Notes under the pieces: model-generated | What the model was told of the DNA's origin: nothing | The model's database searches: none | Seen by the model: the letters and a program-made list of their open reading frames with translations, nothing else | Translations under genes and position numbers: made by a program | Assembly: GCF_900115975.1 (NCBI RefSeq) | Contig: NZ_FOYM01000024.1 | Coordinates: 1 to 56,755 of the forward strand | Length of the DNA stretch: 56,755 nucleotides | Reading direction: 5' to 3' | DNA from: Desulfoscipio geothermicus DSM 3669 | GTDB lineage: Bacteria; Bacillota; Desulfotomaculia; Desulfotomaculales; Desulfallaceae | Shown here: positions 37,911 through 47,119 of the stretch, one piece after another | How the letters are laid out: each line of letters opens with the position of its first letter | Numbering within the stretch: the stretch's first letter is position 1

Positions 37911-39239
37911 TTGAAGGATGTGGATAGCATAGCGGCTTTATCCTTAAAAGAAAAGATAATTCAGAAAAAAATTGTATTAGCCGTTATCGGCCTGGGATAC
38001 GTCGGTTTGCCGCTGGCACTGGAAAATGCCAAATCAGGGTTCTTAGTACTGGGTATAGATAAGGATTCTGATAAAGTAGCTCAGGTTAACCTTGGTAACA
38101 GCTATATCCGGGATGTCAGAGACAGCGATTTGTTACAGGTAGTCAGCCGGGGCAGGTTGTCTGCCACCACTTCTTTTGGTGTTCTGGAAAGGGCCGATGT
38201 GGTAATTATCTGCGTTCCCACCCCCCTTACCGCGACAAGGGAACCGGATCTTTCATACGTTACAAACGCTGCCTTGGAAATAGCAAAGAGGTTACATCGT
38301 GGACAGCTGATTACCCTGGAGAGCACTACATACCCGGGCACTACGGAACAGGTTGTACAGCCGATATTGGAAAAGACGGGGTTAAAAGTCGGTCGGGACT
38401 TGTTTTTGGCTTTTTCACCGGAACGGGTTGACCCGGGGAATATTAAATATACAACTAAAAACACTTCCAAAATTGTCGGGGGGGTTACCCCTGCATGTTT
38501 GGACCTGGCATGTACTTTTTATAGCCAGACTTTACAGGTAGTACCGGTTTCTTCGCCTGCCGTGGCAGAAATTACTAAATTATTTGAAAATACCTATCGG
38601 GCCGTTAACATTGCTTTAGTAAACGAATTAATGTTTTTATGCGACAGGATGGGGATTGATGTGTGGGAGGTAGTCGATGCAGCCGGTACCAAACCTTTCG
38701 GCATACAGACTTTTTATCCCGGGCCGGGTGTGGGGGGGCACTGTATTCCCATAGATCCCTTTTATCTGTCATGGAAGGCCAAGGAATATAGCTATAACAC
38801 CAAATTTATTGAAATGGCGGGGGAAATTAATGCTGAAGCCACGCAACACGTTTTTAAAAAGGTGTACCGGGTGCTGAATAACCGCAAAAAAAGCATCAAT
38901 GGTTCGCGCATACTGGTTATTGGCGTGGCCTATAAAAAAGATATAGACGATGTTAGGGAATCTCCCGCCTTGCGCATCATTGCAATGTTACTTGACGAGC
39001 AGGCGGATGTAGTATATCACGATCCTTACGTACCATCCATTACCCTGGCGAATTCGGTAAGCTTAAAAAGCATTGTTCTTAGCGAGGATGAAATAAAAAA
39101 GGCGGATTGCATGCTGATACTGACTGACCACTCATGTTTGGATTATAATTGGCTGACTGAACATGCCGCCGTAATAATAGATGCCCGTAATGCTACAAAA
39201 GATGTTAAAACCGGGCGGGAAAAGATTGTCAAAATATAG
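37911..39239 (+). CDS. wbpA: UDP-sugar 6-dehydrogenase, WbpA-like
   Basis: 442 residues. The NAD-binding motif VIGLGYVGLPLALENAKSG, the TTYPGTTEQVV segment, FSPERVDPG, FENTYRAVNIALVNEL and GPGVGGHCIPIDPFYL are typical of the UDP-GlcNAc / UDP-ManNAc dehydrogenase branch rather than UDP-glucose dehydrogenases. The active cysteine is in GHCIPID. It would make UDP-GlcNAc uronic acid, the precursor for the following steps. The TTG start has GGAGGG upstream. Confidence 0.88.
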   Translation: MKDVDSIAALSLKEKIIQKKIVLAVIGLGYVGLPLALENAKSGFLVLGIDKDSDKVAQVNLGNSYIRDVRDSDLLQVVSRGRLSATTSFGVLERADVVIICVPTPLTATREPDLSYVTNAALEIAKRLHRGQLITLESTTYPGTTEQVVQPILEKTGLKVGRDLFLAFSPERVDPGNIKYTTKNTSKIVGGVTPACLDLACTFYSQTLQVVPVSSPAVAEITKLFENTYRAVNIALVNELMFLCDRMGIDVWEVVDAAGTKPFGIQTFYPGPGVGGHCIPIDPFYLSWKAKEYSYNTKFIEMAGEINAEATQHVFKKVYRVLNNRKKSINGSRILVIGVAYKKDIDDVRESPALRIIAMLLDEQADVVYHDPYVPSITLANSVSLKSIVLSEDEIKKADCMLILTDHSCLDYNWLTEHAAVIIDARNATKDVKTGREKIVKI

Positions 39240-39247
39240 GTGATGGA

Positions 39248-40009
39248 ATGATTAATTATATTCATGAAAAAGCGGATATTGGTGTTAACGCAAGAATCGG
39301 ACATTTTACAGTAGTTAATGAAAACGTAAAAATAGCTGATGATGTACAGGTGGGTCATAACGTTATAATTTATCCCGGGACCATTATTGACCAAGGCGTA
39401 ATTGTCGGGGACGGTGCAGTTATCGGCAAACCGCTGACTGTCGCAGCCACCAGCACCGTCAAATCCGGTCAGAATCTCGAACCGGTCCGGATAAAGGAAA
39501 AATCTATTATTGGCGCTTTGGCTGTTATATATGCCGGGACGGTGATTGGCGCCTATACTCTGATCGGTGATCAAGCATCTGTGAGAGAAAAGTGTCAAAT
39601 TGGTGATTTTGTCATCATTGGCCGGGGGGTTTGCCTGGAAAACTCCGTTTTAATTGAAAATTATACCAAAATACAGAGTGGCGCTTACATTACGGCCTAT
39701 ACCGAAATAATGGGTCACGTCTTTGTTGCGCCCATGGTAACTACAGCTAACGACAACTTCATGGGGCGTACCCGGGAACGTTTTAAATACATTAAAGGAC
39801 CGGTTATCGAAAGAGGCGCCCGGGTGGGGGCGGGCGCAATTTTATTGCCGGGAATCAAAGTAGCGGAAGAAACCTTTGTAGCCGCCGGGTCGGTAGTAAC
39901 CAGGGATACGGGTGCCAAAACCCTGGTCAAAGGAATCCCGGCAAGGTACGAAAAAAACGTGCCTGAAGAACAGCTGCTTTGGGGCACTGACAGGGAGGAT
40001 ATTGAATAA
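39248..40009 (+). CDS. Left-handed beta-helix N-acetyltransferase (WbpD-like)
   Basis: 253 residues made almost entirely of hexapeptide repeats (IGHFTVVNENVKIADDVQVG, GDGAVIGKP, GAGAILLPGIKVAEETFVAAG). AGGTGATGGA precedes the ATG. The stop overlaps the start of the aminotransferase gene. In the Wbp pathway WbpD acetylates the 3-amino group created by the aminotransferase. The protein is longer than Pseudomonas WbpD, with additional N-terminal repeats. Confidence 0.82.
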   Translation: MINYIHEKADIGVNARIGHFTVVNENVKIADDVQVGHNVIIYPGTIIDQGVIVGDGAVIGKPLTVAATSTVKSGQNLEPVRIKEKSIIGALAVIYAGTVIGAYTLIGDQASVREKCQIGDFVIIGRGVCLENSVLIENYTKIQSGAYITAYTEIMGHVFVAPMVTTANDNFMGRTRERFKYIKGPVIERGARVGAGAILLPGIKVAEETFVAAGSVVTRDTGAKTLVKGIPARYEKNVPEEQLLWGTDREDIE

Positions 40010-41112
40010 TGATACCCCTTTTGGACCTGGTGGCCCAATATAATGCCATTTCCCGCGAAGTGAACGAAGCTGTACAACAGGTTTTATCCGGAGGGAGGTA
40101 CATACTGGGCCCCAACGTGGAAGCATTGGAACAAGAAATAGCCGGTTATTGCGGTACGGATTACGCTGTCGGTGTGGCCAGCGGTACCGATGCGCTGCTT
40201 TTGGCTTTGGAGGCTTGTGGGGTTAAGCAGGGGGACGAAGTGATTACTTCTCCCTATACTTTCTTTGCCACCGCCGAGGTAATATCCAGGCTGGGCGCGA
40301 GACCGGTTTTTTGTGATATAAATCCTGACACATACAATTTAAATACCGATTTACTGGAGCGCTTGGTTACTTTACGTACCAGGGCCATTGTTCCGGTACA
40401 CCTTTATGGGCAGGTAACCGGCATGGCTGAAATTATGGAACTGGCTCGCAAACACAATCTGGTTGTGGTGGAGGACGCCTGTCAGGCCATGGGCGCACAG
40501 CAGTACGGGAAAAAAGCGGGTGCCTGGGGAGATGCCGGTTGTTTTAGTTTTTTCCCTTCCAAAAACCTTGGCGGCTGTGGCGACGGTGGCATGGTTGTAA
40601 CTTCTAATGCTGAAATCGCAGCTAAAATTAAAAAATTGCGGCACCACGGCACTGACAAGAAATATTTCCATTCGCTGGTCGGCTACAACAGCAGGTTGGA
40701 TGAAATTCAGGCGGCTATTTTGCGGGTGAAATTAAAACGATTGGATGAATGGAATAACGGGCGGCGAGAAAAAGCAACCTTATATAACCGGTTATTTAAA
40801 GATACGGATATTGTCACACCCCTTGAAGTACCCGGAAGCAGGCATATCTATCACCAGTATGTAATCCGGCATATTCAACGGGATAAAATCATGCAGATTT
40901 TACAAGAAACTAACATAGGCTGCGCAGTGTATTACCCGTTACCCTTGCATTTACAGGAGGTTTACCAAAACTTTGGCGCCAAGCCGGGCGACTTGCCCGA
41001 GGCGGAACGGGCCGCAAGGGAGACGCTGGCCTTACCGGTTTTCCCGGAATTGAACAGGGCGCAGGTTAAGTTTATTGCGGAAAAAGTAATCTTCGCTTTA
41101 ACTCAAAAATAG
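40009..41112 (+). CDS. DegT/DnrJ/EryC1/StrS aminotransferase (WbpE-like)
   Basis: 367 residues. This is a PLP-dependent sugar aminotransferase. SGTDALLLALEACGVKQGDEV, VEDACQAMGAQ and the lysine-containing CFSFFPSKNLGGCGDGG are family motifs; the lysine in PSKN holds PLP. It overlaps the acetyltransferase gene (TAATG). By context it aminates the 3-keto sugar as WbpE does. It is the only sugar aminotransferase in the island, so it could alternatively serve the 4-keto product of the dehydratase at 33922. Confidence 0.88.
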   Translation: MIPLLDLVAQYNAISREVNEAVQQVLSGGRYILGPNVEALEQEIAGYCGTDYAVGVASGTDALLLALEACGVKQGDEVITSPYTFFATAEVISRLGARPVFCDINPDTYNLNTDLLERLVTLRTRAIVPVHLYGQVTGMAEIMELARKHNLVVVEDACQAMGAQQYGKKAGAWGDAGCFSFFPSKNLGGCGDGGMVVTSNAEIAAKIKKLRHHGTDKKYFHSLVGYNSRLDEIQAAILRVKLKRLDEWNNGRREKATLYNRLFKDTDIVTPLEVPGSRHIYHQYVIRHIQRDKIMQILQETNIGCAVYYPLPLHLQEVYQNFGAKPGDLPEAERAARETLALPVFPELNRAQVKFIAEKVIFALTQK

Positions 41113-41183
41113 GAATTTGGCACATGTAAGCGCGCCACCGGCCGAAAAGGATGAATATACGTGTTTGAAGTAGGGATATTTTA

Positions 41184-42254
41184 ATGCCTAAAATTGTCAC
41201 AGTTGTAGGAGCAAGACCGCAGTTTATTAAAGTGGCTCCGGTTTCCAGGGAATTGAGACGCTTTCATCAGGAAGTGCTGGTGCATACCGGGCAGCATTAT
41301 GATTATCTGATGTCGGAAGTATTTTTTGTGGAATTGGGTCTTCCACGCCCGGATTATCATTTGGGGGTTGGTTCAGGTTCACATGGCCGGCAAACCGCCG
41401 GAATGCTGACTGCTCTGGAGGATGTTTTTTTAAAAGAAAAACCGGACTGGGTACTGGTATATGGAGACACTAATTCAACTTTGGCCGGTGCCATTGCAGC
41501 AGTAAAACTACACATCCCGGTGGCTCATATAGAAGCCGGTTTGCGAAGCTTTAACAGGAGAATGCCTGAAGAAATTAACAGAATCGTAGTAGATCATATA
41601 GCAAACATACTTTTTTGTCCTACTGAAAATGCAGTAGCCATGTTGGCCCGGGAAGGTGTCACGGAAGGCGTTCACTTCGTGGGGGATGTTATGTATGATG
41701 CTATTTTAAGTTTTACGCCAAAGGCCGATCAAAGTGACATATTAACCAGGTTGGGTATTGAACCGGGTAAATACTGGCTGGCCACAGTGCACCGGCCGGA
41801 AAATACGGACCGGCCCCAAAGGCTTGAGAGTATTTTAGGCACCCTGTCCGAACTCGGAATACCTGTAATATTGCCGCTGCACCCCCGCACCGCCAAGAAA
41901 ATTATTGAATTTTCTCTTACTTCTTTACTAAAAAACTTCGGAGTTATTGAACCTGTTAGTTATATAGAAATGATAGCTCTGGAAAAAAACGCGTGCGGTA
42001 TATTTACCGATTCCGGCGGTATGCAAAAGGAGGCCTATATTCTCGGGGTCCCCTGTATAACTTTAAGGGATGAAACGGAATGGGTAGAGACGGTGAAAAG
42101 CGGGTGGAACATGCTGGTTGGGGCGAACCCGGAGTTGATAAAGCAAGCCGTCCGGCAATTTCACCCCCGGGGACCCAGGCCGGCTGTTTTCGGCCGGGGA
42201 AAAGCCGGCCTGGAAATTGCCAAATTGTTGTTGGGGGATGACTATGCAACATAA
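41184..42254 (+). CDS. wecB: UDP-N-acetylglucosamine 2-epimerase family protein (WecB/WbpI)
   Basis: 356 residues. Motifs: VTVVGARPQFIKVAPVSREL, HTGQHYDYLMS, VYGDTNSTLAGAIAAVKLHI, HIEAGLRSFNRRMPEEINR and TDSGGMQKEAYILGVPC. WecB makes UDP-ManNAc; WbpI in the same family inverts C2 of the diacetamido uronate. The position after WbpA/B/D/E-like genes favours the WbpI role, giving the mannuronic form. Its end overlaps the next gene. Confidence 0.9.
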   Translation: MPKIVTVVGARPQFIKVAPVSRELRRFHQEVLVHTGQHYDYLMSEVFFVELGLPRPDYHLGVGSGSHGRQTAGMLTALEDVFLKEKPDWVLVYGDTNSTLAGAIAAVKLHIPVAHIEAGLRSFNRRMPEEINRIVVDHIANILFCPTENAVAMLAREGVTEGVHFVGDVMYDAILSFTPKADQSDILTRLGIEPGKYWLATVHRPENTDRPQRLESILGTLSELGIPVILPLHPRTAKKIIEFSLTSLLKNFGVIEPVSYIEMIALEKNACGIFTDSGGMQKEAYILGVPCITLRDETEWVETVKSGWNMLVGANPELIKQAVRQFHPRGPRPAVFGRGKAGLEIAKLLLGDDYAT

Positions 42255-44628
42255 TATTTGGATAATCAATCACTATGCCGTACCCCCTCAACTACCGGGG
42301 GGAACCAGGCATTACGAGTTTGCAGCGCAACTGGTTGCCCGGGGTTATGCGGTAACCATCTGGCTTTCATTATTCCACCACGGGATGCGGCAGTATGTTG
42401 ATAAAACCTTGCGTAATCAGATTAAAAACGATTTACCCGGTAATTTAACCTTTAACTGGGTGTGGTCATTGTCCCATACCGGTAATGATTTGCGCCGGGC
42501 CCTCAATATGCTTACCTTTTTTATGCTGGTGCTTTTGCGGGGCCTTTTTGCGCCGGCACCGCAGGTTGTTATTGCTTCCAGCCCCCATTTACTGGCCGGT
42601 CTGGCGGGATGGGTTCTGAGTAAAGTTAAAAGAAGCCGATTTATTCTGGAAATACGGGACGTTTGGCCTGACAGCCTCGTGGTGGTGGGAATAAAGGAAA
42701 GCTCTCTAAACTATAAAATTTTTTACCGCTTGGCGCATTTTTTGTACCGAAAAAGCCAGCGCATTATTGTATTGACGGAAGGTATTAGGGATACGCTGGT
42801 GCAGCAAGGGGTTGACGAGAAAAAAATTGTTTTTATTCCCAATGGAGTGTCTCTCAACTATTTACAGCAAACAGAAAGCATTGAAGAAACCAGGCATAAG
42901 CTGGGCTTTGGCAACAAATTCGTTTGCCTTTACGCCGGCGCGCACGGGCCCGCCAACGCGCTGGATACAGTCCTGGATGCAGCCGGGTTGGTGGGTAATA
43001 ATAAAGAAATTTTAATTGCGTTAATGGGCGATGGTCCCGATAAACCAAAATTACAGGCCAGGGCCCGGGAAATGAACTTAAAAAATTTAATTTTTTTGGA
43101 TCCTGTGCCCAAGAGCGCAGTGTTGCAGGTGTTGCAGGCGGCAGATGCCCTTATTTTATCCTTAAAAAAAGACAAAATGTTTGAAGGGTCCAGGCCGAAC
43201 AAGTTTTTTGATTACCTGGCAGCAGGCCGGCCAGTCATCTGCGCTGTGGAAGGTGAAGTCAGGAAACTGGTGGAAGAGGTCGGGGTAGGAATATTTGCCC
43301 GTCCTGAAGATGGGGAAAATTTGGCTGCTGCGATAAATCAGATATATATTAACCGGCATGAAATGACTGCCAGGGCATCCAGCAACGGCCCTTCGTATAT
43401 TAAAAAGCACGCGAGCCGGGAAAAGATGACTGATATTTTGGAAAAGGCCATTACCCAAGATTGTGACGGGGTAGATGAAAGCCCGGCTGTATTTATTATG
43501 ACTGTACATCGCTGGGATGACCCGCGAATTTATTATAAGCAAGCCCATTCCCTGGCCCGGAAGTACCGTGTAGAATTGCATGCTCCGGGGACTGGTAAAC
43601 CTTTTGAGCGGGAAGGGGTCAGGGTTGTGCCCCTGCCCCAATATGGCAACCGGTATTTTCGCCCGCTCAATTGGGTGCGGCTGTTTTATCGTGGCTGGCG
43701 TACCCGGGCTAAAATCATTCACCTGCACGACCCGGAATTATTACCGCTGGGCTTCATTATCAAGATTTTGTTCAAGAAAAAAATTATTTATGACGTCCAC
43801 GAAAATTTTGCCGCCACAATGGAATATAAGACATGGGTGCCCGCTTGTATGAGACCTGTTTCGGCTACGATATTGGGGGGGGCGGAAAAATGGTTTGCCC
43901 GGCGGGTTGATGCATTGGTACTGGCTGTTCCTTTTTTAAAGGAATTGTTCGCTGGTTGCGCTATGCCCAAGACAGTTGTTTGCAATTACCCCCTGTTAAA
44001 TCAAATTCCCGGGCCAAGGGAACATAAGCGAACCAATATTTACAAAATAATATATGCCGGAGGTATTTCCAAACCCCGCGGTGCGGTCCAGATGGTGCGC
44101 GCCCTTTCCCGGGTGAACTGGCAGGGTAAAGACTTCAGGCTATATCTCGTGGGGCCCTGTCAACCCCACTCGTTTCGAAAGGAGTTAATTGATTTAGCCG
44201 TGGGTCTGGGTATGGCGGATAAAATGGTGTTTACCGGCCTTCTGCCACTGGAGGAAGTGTATAAACATTATTCTGATGCGGATTTGGGCCTTTCTCTGTT
44301 ACACCCGGAAAAAAACTATATCAATTCCCTTGCTACAAAAATATTTGATTACATGGCAGCCGGTCTACCGGTAGTGGCCTCGAATTTCCCGCACTGGATA
44401 GAACTGGTGGAAGGCAATAAGTGTGGAGTGAATGTTAACCCGGTTGACGAAATTGCCATAGCCAGGAATATTGAAATATTAATTCATGACATTAATCGCC
44501 GTAATACAATGGGCATCAACGGCTACAGGGCATTTATTCTAAAATACAACTGGCGCACGGAAGAGCGGAAACTATTGAGCCTGTATGACAATTTATTACT
44601 GCCTGGCGGGGGAAATAAAAATGAATAA
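42244..44628 (+). CDS. Tandem fusion of two GT4 glycosyltransferases
   Basis: 794 residues, twice the normal GT4 size. The first enzyme (1-400) begins IWIINHYAVPPQLPGGTRHY and has LEIRDVWPDSLVVVG and GSRPNKFFDYLAAGRPVIC, resembling the WbuB group. The second (about 412-794) begins VFIMTVHRWDDPRIYYKQA and has HLHDPELLPLG, YDVHENFAA and LATKIFDYMAAGLPVVASN. No stop or frameshift lies between them. GGGGG precedes the ATG at 42244. Each domain probably adds one sugar on the cytoplasmic lipid-linked repeat unit; sugars are not predictable. Confidence 0.88.
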   Translation: MQHNIWIINHYAVPPQLPGGTRHYEFAAQLVARGYAVTIWLSLFHHGMRQYVDKTLRNQIKNDLPGNLTFNWVWSLSHTGNDLRRALNMLTFFMLVLLRGLFAPAPQVVIASSPHLLAGLAGWVLSKVKRSRFILEIRDVWPDSLVVVGIKESSLNYKIFYRLAHFLYRKSQRIIVLTEGIRDTLVQQGVDEKKIVFIPNGVSLNYLQQTESIEETRHKLGFGNKFVCLYAGAHGPANALDTVLDAAGLVGNNKEILIALMGDGPDKPKLQARAREMNLKNLIFLDPVPKSAVLQVLQAADALILSLKKDKMFEGSRPNKFFDYLAAGRPVICAVEGEVRKLVEEVGVGIFARPEDGENLAAAINQIYINRHEMTARASSNGPSYIKKHASREKMTDILEKAITQDCDGVDESPAVFIMTVHRWDDPRIYYKQAHSLARKYRVELHAPGTGKPFEREGVRVVPLPQYGNRYFRPLNWVRLFYRGWRTRAKIIHLHDPELLPLGFIIKILFKKKIIYDVHENFAATMEYKTWVPACMRPVSATILGGAEKWFARRVDALVLAVPFLKELFAGCAMPKTVVCNYPLLNQIPGPREHKRTNIYKIIYAGGISKPRGAVQMVRALSRVNWQGKDFRLYLVGPCQPHSFRKELIDLAVGLGMADKMVFTGLLPLEEVYKHYSDADLGLSLLHPEKNYINSLATKIFDYMAAGLPVVASNFPHWIELVEGNKCGVNVNPVDEIAIARNIEILIHDINRRNTMGINGYRAFILKYNWRTEERKLLSLYDNLLLPGGGNKNE

Positions 44629-47119
44629 AAGTTATAAATATATTTTACTGACAATTTTAGCAATACTGACGTTTTGTATAATAATTTCGTTCTTAAACGG
44701 GGCCGATCCCCGGGTGACGGCCCTGTTATTGCTGATGACACTGGTATTCCTGGGACTTTTGCTTCCCAAAGAATATATAATCATTACAGCTATATTCCTG
44801 ATTCCTCTGGCTCCCCATACCAAGTTGTTCAGTGAAAACTTGCCTGCAATGACCATAGAACTACCTTTTGCAGCAGTGTACGGGATAATGTTTTTGTACC
44901 CTGCCATGAAGCGGGCCGGGCAATTGAAAGGGCTATGGCTTCTGGTCGGGTGCTGGGGTATTTTTTCCATCCTGGTTGTGCTTAGCTGGAGGCATGCCGG
45001 CAGTAAAAATGCTAACGAACTGTTTGCCGTTAATCACTTTGCTTTTTTGGGCGCCCTCCTTGTCATGGCGGCAGCCGTCTATACAAATGATTTTGATTTT
45101 AAAAAGGTATGCCGGGCTTTTTATACCGTGGCGTTTGTAGTAGCTCTGATTGGATTGTTCCAGTATTTGTTCTTCCCTCACTTTATTAACGACCTGTATA
45201 TTAACGCTTATATGAAATCAGGGATGGACTCGGGTTACTACGGGCGGATTTATGACAGAGCGCTTTCCACATTCGGTAATCCCCATACGCTGGGTTTGTT
45301 TCTGGGCATTATTTTAATGTTTGCAACGGGCAGTAACTTCTGGGGATTTACAAACAGGTGGACTAAATATGCCTGGATTGTAACTTTGCTGTCAGTTATC
45401 ATCCTGACCCGTTCACGTACAACTTTTATTTGCTTGGTTTTGGGTTACTTATTTTTAATTTGTTTTAGAAGGTACGAATTGAAAAAAATCATTTATACCC
45501 TGGGGACTCTGGCTGCAATATTCGGCATAATAAACCATTATTTGCGAGACAACTGGATTGACAAATTGCTTAACTATGATATGTCTTTGCATGCCCGGTT
45601 TGTTAGATGGGATATGGCATTGGACCGCTTTATGTCATCACCGGTTTTTGGTGTGGGGCCAAATCCCAATATAAGAATCGGCAACGATATGTCTTCAGTG
45701 CCGATCGACAATATATATTTTACGGTTTTAGCTTCTTATGGCCTTTTAGGTACAGCCGCTTTAGCGTTAACCCTGTTTATTATTTTTTACCAGTTAATCA
45801 AACTGGCCAACTTTGATTTTAGATCCAAAAATATTGCGTTGGGGCTCGGGTGCAGCTTACTTATGCTGTTAATTGGCAATCTGAGCGGAGATTTTCTGTT
45901 CCATCCAAAGGTTATGGGCCCATACATGTTACTCTTGGGCTGCTTTATGGTTGCAGGTCAAATAAAAACCGGCGGGCCAACGAAAATACTGATTGTGGGT
46001 AATGCCAAAAGCATTCATATACAACGCTGGGGTACATCACTGGCGCAAAAAGGATTGTCGGTGCATGTGCTTTCCCCGGAAGCGCATGTTGTGGAAGGCT
46101 GTTCGGTACATGTGATCAAGGGGGCATCATTGTCTGTGCTGTCGCCGGCTGGTATGTTAAGCTTTGTCAGCAGGTTGTTGCAGGTGGAGAAAAAAATAAA
46201 AGTGGTTGATCCCGACCTGGTGCACATCCACGGCGCTTTTTCATTCGGCTGGTTTGCCGCATCCTGTAAAGGAAGCCCGGTTATTACCAGCACATGGGGC
46301 AGTGACATATACCGGTATGCCGGTGCTTCGCGGTTGAAATACAAGGTGGTTAAAAGCATCCTAAAAAGGTCGGATGTTGTGACAGTGCATAACAGGCAGA
46401 TGGCGGATTATGTAGAGGAAAAATTTGGGGTATCCAAATGTTTTGTCTTACCATGGGGAATCGAAGACCGGGTTTTTAGGTTGGAAGATCACAAAGGGGC
46501 GGCCAATATTAGAGAAGCGCTGCAGGTCCCGGAGGCAAACAAAATTGTACTCAGTCCCCGTGGGATGACTCCTCTTTACAATATTGAAGTGATAATAGAA
46601 GCTATTCCGCTGGTGTTAAGGTCTGATAAGCACGTTACTTTTTGTTTTGTGCGGGGTGCCGGAAGCGCCGCATATGAAGCCCGAATGATGCAAAGGGCAT
46701 TAAAATTAAAAGTGAACGACCACATACGGTGGATCAAGAAATTTCAAACTTCTGAACAGATGGCGGATCTTTACAGGGCATCAAATATCTTTATCAGCAT
46801 ACCGGAAACCGACAGTTCAGCATTGACCATCGCCGAGGGTTTGGCATGCGGCAGTATCCCGGTGCTTAAAAAGTTGATAACCTACCGGTGTTTTTATGAA
46901 ACCGGGGCGGTTATATATACCGTGTCTGATTTGACACCTGCAAATCTGGCCGCTGTGGTTAACGAGGCGTTGAAAAAAGATGCCCGCGAAATAAGGGCTA
47001 TAAACGCGGCGGCGGCGGCTTCCCTGGGTACATGGCGAAATGCGGTAAGCAGAATGGTAGAGTTGTATGAGAGTATTCATGCCGGGCGGCAGGTGAAAGG
47101 GGTTAGACAGGTTGAGTAG
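44621..47119 (+). CDS. O-antigen polymerase/ligase (Wzy-like) fused to GT4 glycosyltransferase
   Basis: 832 residues. Residues 1-447 form about ten to twelve membrane segments with the Wzy/WaaL (PF04932-like) pattern: STFGNPHTLGLFLGIILMFA, VTLLSVIILTRSRTTFICLV and the HARFVRWDMALDRFMSSPVFGVG region. Residues about 453-832 are a GT4 domain: ILIVGNAKSIHIQRWGTSLA, DLVHIHGAFSFGW, STWGSDIYRY and IPETDSSALTIAEGLACGSI. The frame is continuous. The ATG at 44621 has GGGGGAAA upstream and overlaps the preceding gene. Polymerase faces the outside, so the GT part should be in the cytoplasm. Confidence 0.87.
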   Translation: MNKSYKYILLTILAILTFCIIISFLNGADPRVTALLLLMTLVFLGLLLPKEYIIITAIFLIPLAPHTKLFSENLPAMTIELPFAAVYGIMFLYPAMKRAGQLKGLWLLVGCWGIFSILVVLSWRHAGSKNANELFAVNHFAFLGALLVMAAAVYTNDFDFKKVCRAFYTVAFVVALIGLFQYLFFPHFINDLYINAYMKSGMDSGYYGRIYDRALSTFGNPHTLGLFLGIILMFATGSNFWGFTNRWTKYAWIVTLLSVIILTRSRTTFICLVLGYLFLICFRRYELKKIIYTLGTLAAIFGIINHYLRDNWIDKLLNYDMSLHARFVRWDMALDRFMSSPVFGVGPNPNIRIGNDMSSVPIDNIYFTVLASYGLLGTAALALTLFIIFYQLIKLANFDFRSKNIALGLGCSLLMLLIGNLSGDFLFHPKVMGPYMLLLGCFMVAGQIKTGGPTKILIVGNAKSIHIQRWGTSLAQKGLSVHVLSPEAHVVEGCSVHVIKGASLSVLSPAGMLSFVSRLLQVEKKIKVVDPDLVHIHGAFSFGWFAASCKGSPVITSTWGSDIYRYAGASRLKYKVVKSILKRSDVVTVHNRQMADYVEEKFGVSKCFVLPWGIEDRVFRLEDHKGAANIREALQVPEANKIVLSPRGMTPLYNIEVIIEAIPLVLRSDKHVTFCFVRGAGSAAYEARMMQRALKLKVNDHIRWIKKFQTSEQMADLYRASNIFISIPETDSSALTIAEGLACGSIPVLKKLITYRCFYETGAVIYTVSDLTPANLAAVVNEALKKDAREIRAINAAAAASLGTWRNAVSRMVELYESIHAGRQVKGVRQVE

